A stretch of 19,405 nucleotides of DNA from Caryophanales bacterium UBA6331 (lineage in GTDB: Bacteria > Bacillota_I > Bacilli_A > RF39 > UBA660), in contig DJSP01000035.1 of assembly GCA_002438065.1 (NCBI GenBank), positions 1-19,405 on the forward strand. Reading direction: 5' to 3'. The notes beneath the pieces were generated by a model. It was given only the letters and a program-made list of their open reading frames with translations, ran no database searches and was not told where the DNA came from. This document shows, piece by piece, positions 6,775-13,979 of the stretch (its first letter is position 1; the number at the start of each line of letters is the position of its first letter). The position numbers and the translations under genes are program-made.

Positions 6775-9513
6775 GTGAAAGAATTAGACCTAAACAAGAA
6801 AAAAAGAATATTAATTATAATGATAACTATTGGACTATTATTAATTGTAATTATTGGTGTTGCCCTTGCTTATATGGCACCAAATATTAATAATACAGAA
6901 ACATCATCAACTATTGTATTTAATAGTGGAACAGTTGCAATTGTCTATAATAATGGTGAAAATCAGATTAACGCCAAAGATGTTTTGCCAGGTTGGACTG
7001 CAATAAAAGAATTTAGTTTAACAGCTAAAAACAATACTGATATTGATGCATCAGATGTAATGAATTATGCATTAAAATTAGTTGTAGAAGAAAATACTTT
7101 TAGTAATGGAGCCATAACCTATAAATTAGAAGGAGTAAATGAAAATAATAATGGTACGCTAGCTTATATCTTACCTAATTCATTAAATACAGTAAAAAAA
7201 GGTGCTACTAAGACTATTAGTCTAGGATATGGAACGTTTGAACAAACGGATGCTATAAAAGATGGTGTAACTCATAATTACACACTTACTATTGCATTTC
7301 CTAATAAAACATATGAAAGTCAATCAAACGATATGGGAAGACTATTATCTGCATATATAACTATAGAAAAACCTACTGAAGATCTTGCTAAGTTAACAAT
7401 AACTGATGAACCACATAACATAAATAATCTTACAATAAATGTTGAAAAAAATGTTGGATTTGATTTATCAAATCCAGGTTATGCAAATAATCAGCTTTTT
7501 TCTAGATGGAAAATCAATTCTGGTACTGCATCAATAGGCATAGGTAGTAATATTATAACCGTTACATCAGATGAGGCATCAGTTAGTTCTACATATAGTA
7601 CAACAACTGAATTTAATTACACCGATGATCATTCTTGGAGTATATTATATATAGCTCCATATACAGGAACTTATAAGTTAGAAGCATGGGGAGCAAGTGG
7701 CGGAACAAGTACAGCAACGGGAGGCTATGGAGCATATGCAACTGGGAATATTAGATTAAAAAAAGGAGAAGAAATTAATGTATATGTAGGCGGTCAAGGT
7801 ATAAAACCAGCAACATCTTCATCTGCATACACAAATGGTGGATACAATGGTGGTGGAAGTGCTAATTATGCCGGAGGTACTGGTGGTGGCGCTACACACT
7901 TTTCATTTGAAGATTCATTATTAAAAGATACAACGGATAAATCTAAGATTATACTTGTTGCCGCTGGCGGTGGCGGTGGCGGAAATAAGTATGCTGAAAA
8001 TAAAGGTGGTTCCGGTGGAGGTATTATTGGTGTAGATGGTGGATATTATAATGCATCTAATAAACATAATGGAACCGGTGGAACGCAAACCTCCGGTGGT
8101 ACTATAAATTCAAGTAATGTTGCTGGTGAAATAGGTCACTTTGGCTACGGTGGAAAAGGTGGCTATAATGAACAATATAAACAAGGTGCTGGAGCCGGTG
8201 GCGGTGGCTATTATGGCGGTGGTGGCGGCTCAAACCGTACTGGTGGCGGTGGCGGTGGGTCATCATTTATAGGAAGCAATCGCTTACTCGATGATGGTAA
8301 CAAAGTTATGTATTGTTATGAATGTACAGAGTCCTCTGAAGCTTCAACTAAAACAATATCAACTAGTAATTATAGTAGTGATGCCATTGCTAACTATGCT
8401 AAGTTAGGTGATGGTTATGCTAAAATAACAATTCAAACCATTGAAGAAAATGCTGAATATTCAACTATTACTGTTGTAAATGAGGAATTACAAAAAGTCA
8501 CGACTATTGAAACAAAAAAAGGTGAGAAAATAAATATTCCTGTGGAATTTAATCAATCGTATATATTTGAATCATATGAAATTGAAAAAGGAACTGCTAC
8601 AATTGATGGAACAAATGTTACACCAACAAGTGATATTGTAGTAATAAAAATTAATCAAATACTAAGACCCATATATGAATTTGCTTATATTGATCCTACA
8701 ACTGAAAATTCCGAACCATATTACAAATTTAATGTACAAAAGACAGGAACATACAAATTAGAAACATGGGGTGCTCAAGGCGGTGGAAATGATTTGTGTT
8801 TAGGCGGGTATGGTGGTTATAGTGTTGGATACATTAATTTAAAAAAAGATGATATAATATATATAACTATTGCTGGAAAAGGAAATTTTATAAATTGCAC
8901 TGATTCATCTATAATTTCCGGTGGTTTAAATGGTGGAGGAAGTGGAACGTGTGCTTTTAACAAAAATGCTGCCAGTGGTGGTGGTGCAACACATATTGCA
9001 AAAGGCTCGGGACTTTTAAGTACCTTTGAAAATAATAAAAATAGTTTATTAATAGTTGCTGCTGGTGGCGGCGGAGGTGCTATGAATTCAACATCAAGTT
9101 ATGGTATAGGTGGCTCAGGCGGCGGTTTTACCGGTGTAGCAAATAGTCCTGTTGGAAATACATATAAAAATACAGGTGGTACACAATCATCTGGAGGAAC
9201 CTCTGGAACTGGTAAACGTATTGGTTCATTTGGGCAAGGTGGTTGTGCATCATCAGATGCTTGGGGCTCAGGCGGTGGATCTGGGTTATATGGTGGAGGA
9301 ACTGTTTGGTATGGTGGTGGTGGATCTGGAGGTTCATCATATATAGGAAATTCACTATTAACAAATAAAGCAATGTATTGCTTTGGTTGCGAAGAATCAA
9401 GTGACACTTCTACTAAAACAGTTGCTACTACTTGTCATAGTGAAACACCAACTGAAAATTGCGCTAAAGAAGGAAATGGTTATGCTCGAATAACATATAT
9501 TCCAGAAAATTAA
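6775..9513 (+). CDS. Membrane-anchored surface protein with TasA/camelysin-like N-terminus and two glycine-rich (ALK-type) domains
   Basis: The 912-residue protein starts at GTG 6775. Residues 8-11 are basic and 12-33 form a hydrophobic segment, either an uncleaved anchor or a signal peptide ending L-A-Y. Residues about 35-200 resemble the TasA/camelysin-type beta domain (F-N-S-G-T-V then V-L-P-G-W-T, T-A-K-N-N-T). A short beta module (about 205-275) precedes glycine-rich domain 1 (about 279-552). A related module (553-633, sharing the pattern G-T-A-[ST]-I) precedes glycine-rich domain 2 (634-912). Both domains open with G-T-Y-K-L-E-[AT]-W-G-A-x-G-G (298 and 658), hold G-G-G-A-T-H and poly-Gly runs, and end M-Y-C-x-x-C then G-[DN]-G-Y-A-[KR]-I. 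This matches the Gly-rich family also found in ALK/LTK receptors. There is no LPXTG or C-terminal anchor. An adhesin or matrix role is inference. It has its own promoter and terminator. Confidence 0.8.
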   Translation: MKELDLNKKKRILIIMITIGLLLIVIIGVALAYMAPNINNTETSSTIVFNSGTVAIVYNNGENQINAKDVLPGWTAIKEFSLTAKNNTDIDASDVMNYALKLVVEENTFSNGAITYKLEGVNENNNGTLAYILPNSLNTVKKGATKTISLGYGTFEQTDAIKDGVTHNYTLTIAFPNKTYESQSNDMGRLLSAYITIEKPTEDLAKLTITDEPHNINNLTINVEKNVGFDLSNPGYANNQLFSRWKINSGTASIGIGSNIITVTSDEASVSSTYSTTTEFNYTDDHSWSILYIAPYTGTYKLEAWGASGGTSTATGGYGAYATGNIRLKKGEEINVYVGGQGIKPATSSSAYTNGGYNGGGSANYAGGTGGGATHFSFEDSLLKDTTDKSKIILVAAGGGGGGNKYAENKGGSGGGIIGVDGGYYNASNKHNGTGGTQTSGGTINSSNVAGEIGHFGYGGKGGYNEQYKQGAGAGGGGYYGGGGGSNRTGGGGGGSSFIGSNRLLDDGNKVMYCYECTESSEASTKTISTSNYSSDAIANYAKLGDGYAKITIQTIEENAEYSTITVVNEELQKVTTIETKKGEKINIPVEFNQSYIFESYEIEKGTATIDGTNVTPTSDIVVIKINQILRPIYEFAYIDPTTENSEPYYKFNVQKTGTYKLETWGAQGGGNDLCLGGYGGYSVGYINLKKDDIIYITIAGKGNFINCTDSSIISGGLNGGGSGTCAFNKNAASGGGATHIAKGSGLLSTFENNKNSLLIVAAGGGGGAMNSTSSYGIGGSGGGFTGVANSPVGNTYKNTGGTQSSGGTSGTGKRIGSFGQGGCASSDAWGSGGGSGLYGGGTVWYGGGGSGGSSYIGNSLLTNKAMYCFGCEESSDTSTKTVATTCHSETPTENCAKEGNGYARITYIPEN

Positions 9514-9540
9514 CTACTGATTTCAGTAGTTTTCTTTTTT
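9512..9540 (+). terminator. Terminator of the glycine-rich surface protein gene
   Basis: AACTACTG (9512-9519), an ATTT loop and CAGTAGTT (9524-9531) form a perfect 8-bp stem followed by TTCTTTTTT. The stem begins within the stop codon. Confidence 0.85.
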
Positions 9541-9569
9541 TAAAAACATATAATTAAATGGTGAAGCAT

Positions 9570-9803
9570 ATGCTAGAGATAATTAATAATACCTTAAGAA
9601 ATAATAATTATTATGTTTGTTTATATAAAAATAATATTTATATGTATAATTATAAAGATATACTTTCCTTTAATAATAATTTAATAATGATAAAATTTGA
9701 TAATTTTAATTTAAAAATAAAAGGAAATAATATGTTAATAAAACATATGCAAGAAAAAGAATTAATTATTTTTGGAAATATTATAGGGGTATCCTATGAA
9801 TAA
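9570..9803 (+). CDS. yqfC: YqfC/YabP-family sporulation protein
   Basis: This is a 77-residue protein of the YqfC/YabP superfamily. Its core, N-N-I-Y-M-Y-N-Y-K-D-I-L-S-F then I-K-G-N-N-M-L-I-K and the C-terminal I-I-F-G-N-I-I-G-V, follows the YqfC pattern (h-I-x-N-Y-x-G-I-h-x-h, L-x-I-x-G-x-x-L-x-I, h-x-G-x-I-x-x-I). In Bacillus the gene is in the mother-cell SigE regulon directly before yqfD, as here. An in-frame ATG at 9558 exists, but GGTGA at 9560-9564 is correctly spaced for 9570 and would be inside the longer version, so 9570 is preferred. The last 8 bases overlap yqfD. Its biochemical role is unknown. Confidence 0.7.
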   Translation: MLEIINNTLRNNNYYVCLYKNNIYMYNYKDILSFNNNLIMIKFDNFNLKIKGNNMLIKHMQEKELIIFGNIIGVSYE

Positions 9804-10932
9804 ACAAATAAAAATAGAAGTAACGGGAAGTATTAATAGATTTATAAATAAATGTATATATAGTAAAATTTATTTATCTAATATAAGTTATATAGATAAT
9901 GATAAGATAACATGTATAATAAATTTAGATGATTATAAGAAAGTTAAAAGATTAAATTATTATTCAAAGATAAAAGTAGTTAGTTATGTTGGATTTAATA
10001 AAATTAAAGAGATAGTTAAAAATAATATTTTTTATGTAATAATATTTATTCTTGCGTTTATATTAATTGATATTTTAACTAATTATATTGTAGATATAGA
10101 AGTAATACATTCCTCAATAAGTATTCGTAAATTAATTTATCAAGAATTAGAAAATAATAATGTTAGAAAAAATACTTTTGCTTATAGTTTTGAAGAATTA
10201 GAAAATATCCAAAAAAATATCTTAAATAATAATAAAGATAAATTAGAGTGGATTAGTATTACTAAAGATGGCATGAAGTACATAATTAGATGTGAAGAAA
10301 GAAAAATTAAAGAAATAAATAAAGAAAATGGATACCGAAATATAGTTGCTAAAAAAGATGCTTATATTACTAAGATTATATCTACTAAAGGAGTTAATTT
10401 AGTTAGAAGTGGGGAGTATGTTAAAAAAGGTGACGTCTTAATTAGTGGAGAAATTAAATTATATGAAGAAGTTAAAGGAGATACTTTAGCAACAGGTTAT
10501 GTATATGGTAATGTGTGGTATAACGTACAGTTATCAATACCTAAAGAAGAAAATAAAAAGGAATATACTGGTAAATCTAGGTTTAATATAAATATAAATG
10601 ATAAAATCTTTTTAAGAAATAAATATAAATATTTTAGTCAGGAAAATATTAGAGAAATAAAAATATTGGGTTTAAAAATTAAGTTTTATAAAGAAAAAGA
10701 ATATGTATATAAAAAACATATTTTAAGTGATGAAGAGATAGAAAAAATAATAAATGATAAAATAAAAGAAAAATTTAATAATATTGGGACAATTAATAGT
10801 CAAAAAGTTTTGAAAAAAGAGATAAATAATAGTACAATAGATTATAGAGTATTTGTTATTTGTAATGAACTTATTAATGAATACCAGTACTATGAAAAAG
10901 GTGATGCTAGTGATACCCGAATCAGCAATTGA
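9796..10932 (+). CDS. yqfD: Sporulation protein YqfD
   Basis: The 378-residue protein begins with a soluble N-terminal domain (about 1-75). One strong membrane segment follows (about 76-100, with F-Y-V-I-I-F-I-L-A-F-I-L), then a larger domain. That domain contains the V-x-K-K-D-A-Y-I-T-K-I and S-G-E-Y-V-K-K-G-D-V-L-I-S-G segments typical of YqfD (SpoIV-related) proteins; the latter resembles a biotinyl-lipoyl-like hairpin. In Bacillus it is made in the mother cell and is needed for normal sporulation. GGGGT at 9786-9790 is the ribosome binding site inside yqfC, implying translational coupling. In Bacillus the next genes are phoH and yqfF/pgpH; here a VanZ-like gene follows instead. The stop is TGA, confirming the standard code. 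Confidence 0.85.
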   Translation: MNKQIKIEVTGSINRFINKCIYSKIYLSNISYIDNDKITCIINLDDYKKVKRLNYYSKIKVVSYVGFNKIKEIVKNNIFYVIIFILAFILIDILTNYIVDIEVIHSSISIRKLIYQELENNNVRKNTFAYSFEELENIQKNILNNNKDKLEWISITKDGMKYIIRCEERKIKEINKENGYRNIVAKKDAYITKIISTKGVNLVRSGEYVKKGDVLISGEIKLYEEVKGDTLATGYVYGNVWYNVQLSIPKEENKKEYTGKSRFNININDKIFLRNKYKYFSQENIREIKILGLKIKFYKEKEYVYKKHILSDEEIEKIINDKIKEKFNNIGTINSQKVLKKEINNSTIDYRVFVICNELINEYQYYEKGDASDTRISN

Positions 10933-11521
10933 AATTATAGTTGATTTATGGCCTATCTTATTATTATGTATGATTACAACAATATGTTTGAAAGTAGCTT
11001 ATAGTGCATCTAATCATACTAAATTAGAGATATATAAAGAGATAATTAATTTAGTATTTATTGCATATGTTATAATGCTATTTAGTTTAGTAACAGCTAC
11101 TGATTTTTCTTCTTATAGTAATAATTTTGTGCCATTTAAAGAAATATTTAGGTATAGTGTTACATCTAAGTTATTTTATCGTAATGTGATAGGGAATGTA
11201 GTTTTATTTATTCCTTTTGGCTATTATACTAGTTATTATTGTAAGACTAAAAATATAACTTATAGTTTTTTAATTGCACTTATTGTTAGTTCGACAATTG
11301 AGACTATTCAGTTACTTTTAGGTAGAAGTTTTGATGTAGATGATATAATTTTAAATGTTTTAGGTGGAATAGTTGGGTATCTTTTCTATTTAGTAAGTGA
11401 GTTTATATTTAAGAAAACTAGTGAAAGAGTTAAAAATAGTTTTTTATTAAATTTAATATGTGTGTTAATAATTGCGATATTAGTGATAATAATACTTAAT
11501 TTATATGGAGTGGTAATATGA
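10910..11521 (+). CDS. VanZ family integral membrane protein
   Basis: About 203 residues with five predicted hydrophobic helices. The VanZ hallmarks are present: N-F-V-P-F-K-E after the second helix, I-G-N-V-V-L-F-I-P-F-G-Y, the S-S-T-I-E-T-I-Q-L-L-L-G-R-S-F-D-V-D-D-I-I-L-N-V-L-G-G segment and a last helix. VanZ proteins confer low-level teicoplanin resistance in enterococci, but their chromosomal relatives have no settled function. The frame opens at 10853, but AGGTGA at 10899-10904 is best spaced for the GTG at 10910; ATGs at 10892 and 10904 are alternatives. The gene overlaps yqfD by about 23 bases and shares ATGA with ybeY, so it is translated as part of the operon. Confidence 0.8.
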   Translation: MIPESAIEIIVDLWPILLLCMITTICLKVAYSASNHTKLEIYKEIINLVFIAYVIMLFSLVTATDFSSYSNNFVPFKEIFRYSVTSKLFYRNVIGNVVLFIPFGYYTSYYCKTKNITYSFLIALIVSSTIETIQLLLGRSFDVDDIILNVLGGIVGYLFYLVSEFIFKKTSERVKNSFLLNLICVLIIAILVIIILNLYGVVI

Positions 11522-11958
11522 ATAGTTATGATATAATTGATGAATATGGCTATAAAGAATATGATTATTTAAATGATTTATTTGATTTTGCTTGTAATAA
11601 GTTAAAACTTAAGAATGTTTATTTTTCAGTAATTTTCATTAATAATGAAGAGATACATAAGATAAATAAAGAGTATAGAGGTATTGATAGACCTACTGAT
11701 GTTATTTCTTTTGCGTTTAATGATAATGGAGCATTAGCTGGACCAGTTAATATGCTTGGAGAAATATATGTTTCAATAGATAGAATGAAAGAACAAGCTA
11801 TAGAATATGGTCATAGTGAAAAGAGAGAATTATCGTTTTTATGTATTCATGGACTTTTACATTTACTTGGCTATGATCATACTTTAGGGGAAAAAGAAGA
11901 AAAAGAAATGTTTGATTTACAGAAGGAAATATTAAATGAAAAAGGTATTATCGATTAA
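11518..11958 (+). CDS. ybeY: Endoribonuclease YbeY / rRNA maturation factor
   Basis: This 146-residue UPF0054 protein has the complete metal-binding signature H111-G-L-L-H115-L-L-G-Y-D-H121, and the conserved R-G-I-D-R-P-T-D-V-I-S-F before it. YbeY is a zinc hydrolase required for 16S rRNA 3' end maturation and 70S ribosome quality control in the cytoplasm. The start codon overlaps the stop of the VanZ-family gene (ATGA). The gene overlaps dgkA by 23 bases, the arrangement known from Bacillus (yqfG-dgkA-cdd-era). Confidence 0.95.
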   Translation: MNSYDIIDEYGYKEYDYLNDLFDFACNKLKLKNVYFSVIFINNEEIHKINKEYRGIDRPTDVISFAFNDNGALAGPVNMLGEIYVSIDRMKEQAIEYGHSEKRELSFLCIHGLLHLLGYDHTLGEKEEKEMFDLQKEILNEKGIID

Positions 11959-12319
11959 AAGATTAAAAAAATCATTTGGTTATGCGTTTAAAGGAATAGA
12001 TGATGTTGTAGGTAATGAACCTAATATGAAAATACATGTTAGTGTGGCAATAGTTGTGGTTATTACAGCCTTTTTACTTAAGGTAAGTATGATGGAGTGG
12101 ATTATTCTTATTTTATTAATAGGTGCGGTGCTTGCTGCTGAAACAATTAATACGACAATTGAAAACTTAGTTGATATGTATACTAAGGAATATAATGAAA
12201 AAGCTAGGGTTGTTAAAGATACGGCAGCTGGAACAGTTTTAATACTTGCTATAACAGCGGCTATTATTGGATTAATGATTTTTATTCCTAAAATTATTTT
12301 AGTGTTGGAGAATTTATGA
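11936..12319 (+). CDS. dgkA: Diacylglycerol/undecaprenol kinase, DgkA family
   Basis: A 127-residue integral membrane kinase. An amphipathic N-terminus (S-F-x-Y-A-F-K-G) precedes N-E-P-N (27-30, E28 metal ligand) and two central helices. The signature A-E-T-I-N-T-T-I-E-N-L-V-D follows (E69, N72, E76 and D80 conserved), then K-D-T-A-A-G-T-V-L and a final helix. In Gram-positives this family mainly phosphorylates undecaprenol to recycle the cell-wall lipid carrier. AGAAGGA at 11921-11927 within ybeY is the ribosome binding site. The stop overlaps the cdd start (ATGA). Confidence 0.95.
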   Translation: MKKVLSIKRLKKSFGYAFKGIDDVVGNEPNMKIHVSVAIVVVITAFLLKVSMMEWIILILLIGAVLAAETINTTIENLVDMYTKEYNEKARVVKDTAAGTVLILAITAAIIGLMIFIPKIILVLENL

Positions 12320-12696
12320 AAGATAATTTAAAATTAATTATGAAAAATGCTTATGCAGATATTTCTAATTATAAAGTTGCTTGCGTTATTGTGATGCAAA
12401 ATAATCAAGAAGTAATAGGAGTAAATATTGAAAATAAGGATGGCAAAAGTGGAATGTGTGCAGAACAAGTTGCCATTGCAAATGCGTTTAGTGAGGGCTT
12501 TAGTAAAAAGGATTTTAAAGAAATACACGTAATGGGATCGAGTAAGGAAATATGTATGCCATGCTTTATGTGCAGGGAATTATTACATGAATATTTCTTG
12601 CCTGATGCTAAGGTTTTTTGCTATAATAATAGAGGAAAGTGTAAAGAATTTACAGTAGCAGATATTTGCCCTTATCCATTTAATTTGGAGGACTAA
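12316..12696 (+). CDS. cdd: Cytidine deaminase
   Basis: A 126-residue tetrameric-type (T-CDA) pyrimidine salvage enzyme that converts cytidine and deoxycytidine to uridine and deoxyuridine. Zinc ligands are C48 (in M-C-A-E), C83 and C86 (P-C-F-M-C-R-E), and the proton shuttle is E50. The ribose-binding N37 and E39 in G-V-N-I-E-N are present. It departs from the usual family in two places: the zinc motif reads P-C-F-M-C-R-E rather than P-C-G-x-C-R-Q, and the usual V-P-Y-S-x-F before the core is replaced by I-S-N-Y. It should still be catalytic. The next gene is a paralogue translated from an overlapping TAATG, so the two subunits may co-assemble. Confidence 0.88.
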   Translation: MKDNLKLIMKNAYADISNYKVACVIVMQNNQEVIGVNIENKDGKSGMCAEQVAIANAFSEGFSKKDFKEIHVMGSSKEICMPCFMCRELLHEYFLPDAKVFCYNNRGKCKEFTVADICPYPFNLED

Positions 12697-13064
12697 TGGT
12701 AAGAGAATTAGAAAGATTATTAAGTAATTGTTATGCTCCTCATGATAATGTTTTTTATAGTGCTATAGCAAAAATGAATGATGGAACGTTATTTGCAGGG
12801 GTTATTGTTAAGAATGATATTTTTAGAAGTACGATATATGCTGAGGAAGCAGCAATAGCAAATGCGGTTAGTCATGGATATAGAAAAAAGGATTTTGATA
12901 GTTTATATATTATGACAAGTTCTAAAACGTTAAATGATTTAAAAAATATTAATAAAAATATGATTAAAGAATTTTATGAAAATGATTGTGAGATATTTTT
13001 ATATGGTATAAATAGAGAAGAAAGAATAATAAAAGTGGGTAATTTAATCGAAAATATATATTAG
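12696..13064 (+). CDS. Cytidine deaminase-like pseudoenzyme (zinc ligands lost)
   Basis: This 122-residue paralogue of the preceding gene aligns with it without gaps through residue 76 or so. Both have A-E-x-x-A-I-A-N-A-x-S-x-G-x-x-K-K-D-F at 49-67. All catalytic zinc ligands are gone: C48 is Tyr, and the positions of C83 and C86 are Lys and Asn. Of the ribose-binding residues, N37 is Ile or Val and E39 is Lys. Only the glutamate at 50 remains. The frame is intact with a strong GGAGGA ribosome binding site (12687-12692), so this is not a decaying gene. A structural or regulatory partner of the active deaminase in a mixed oligomer is the simplest inference. The fold assignment is solid and the role is not. 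Confidence 0.78.
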   Translation: MVRELERLLSNCYAPHDNVFYSAIAKMNDGTLFAGVIVKNDIFRSTIYAEEAAIANAVSHGYRKKDFDSLYIMTSSKTLNDLKNINKNMIKEFYENDCEIFLYGINREERIIKVGNLIENIY

Positions 13065-13075
13065 GATGTGGTAAC

Positions 13076-13957
13076 ATGAAAAGTGGATTTGTAAGTATAA
13101 TAGGTAGACCAAATACGGGGAAAAGTACTTTGATGAATACAATATTAAAAAAACATATAGCAATAGTTTCAAATGTAGCCGGAACAACTAGAAATGCAAT
13201 TCAAGGAGTTTATAACGATAAGGAAACTCAAATTATTTTTGTAGATACTCCAGGAATTCATAAACCTCAAGATAAATTAGGAAAATATTTAAACAAACAA
13301 ACTTATGAATCTTTAGAAGATATAGATGCTATTTTATTTGTTGTAGATGCATCAGCTCCAATTGGAAGAGGAGATACATTTATTTCACAAACTTTTAAAA
13401 ATATTGAAACACCAGTTATTCTTGTTTTGAATAAAATAGATAAATTAAGTGATGAACAAATATTAAAGGCAATAAATGAATATAAAGAACTTTACGATTT
13501 CAGTGATGTAGTTCCTATTAGTGCTTTAAAAGATGATAATGTTGAAAGATTAATTAAGGTAATTAAAGGATATTTAACTGATGAAATTAAGTATTATAAT
13601 GATGGAACTATTACAAATACATCACTTGAGTTTATGCTTGGAGAACTTGTTAGAGAAAAGGTTCTAAATCTTACCGAAGAAGAAGTACCACACTCAGTTA
13701 CATGCGTTGTTACTCACTTAAAAGATAAAGGCACATTAATGGAGGTATATGTAGACATAATAGTCGAAAGAAATAACTTAAAGAAAATAATAATTGGTTC
13801 GCAAGGATCAATGCTTAAAAATATTGGAATGCTTGCTAGAAGAGACATGGAAGACTTACTTGGTAAACAAGTATATTTAGAACTGTATGTTAAAACAATT
13901 AAAAATTGGCGTGATAAAGAAAGATACCTAAGTGAATTAGGTTTTAAAGATTTTTAA
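13076..13957 (+). CDS. era: GTPase Era
   Basis: A 293-residue ribosome-assembly GTPase. G1 is G10-R-P-N-T-G-K-S-T18, G3 is D57-T-P-G and G4 is N119-K-I-D122, with S-A-L-K as G5. The C-terminal type II KH domain (about 225-293) contains I-I-I-G-S-Q-G-S-M-L-K-N-I-G and ends in the W-R-D-K motif. Era binds the 3' end of 16S rRNA and works with YbeY, encoded four genes upstream. It sits in the canonical cdd-era-yqzL-recO order except for one inserted gene. Confidence 0.97.
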   Translation: MKSGFVSIIGRPNTGKSTLMNTILKKHIAIVSNVAGTTRNAIQGVYNDKETQIIFVDTPGIHKPQDKLGKYLNKQTYESLEDIDAILFVVDASAPIGRGDTFISQTFKNIETPVILVLNKIDKLSDEQILKAINEYKELYDFSDVVPISALKDDNVERLIKVIKGYLTDEIKYYNDGTITNTSLEFMLGELVREKVLNLTEEEVPHSVTCVVTHLKDKGTLMEVYVDIIVERNNLKKIIIGSQGSMLKNIGMLARRDMEDLLGKQVYLELYVKTIKNWRDKERYLSELGFKDF

Positions 13958-13979
13958 AAAAGGAAAAGGGAGATATAAT

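Noticed and set aside
9099..9407. Minus-strand Pro-rich ORF and other long ORFs overlapping the glycine-rich surface gene
   Set aside because: They are mirror products of Gly codons (GGN reads as Pro on the complement), have no ribosome binding site and lie inside a convincing gene.
9547..9554. SigE -10 element CATATAAT before yqfC
   Set aside because: It lies so close to the start that the transcript would begin within the ribosome binding site at 9560-9564, and no -35 is seen.
10853..10909. N-terminal extension of the VanZ-family protein
   Set aside because: The upstream ATGs lack ribosome binding sites and the extension is out-of-frame yqfD sequence; AGGTGA at 10899-10904 favours GTG 10910.
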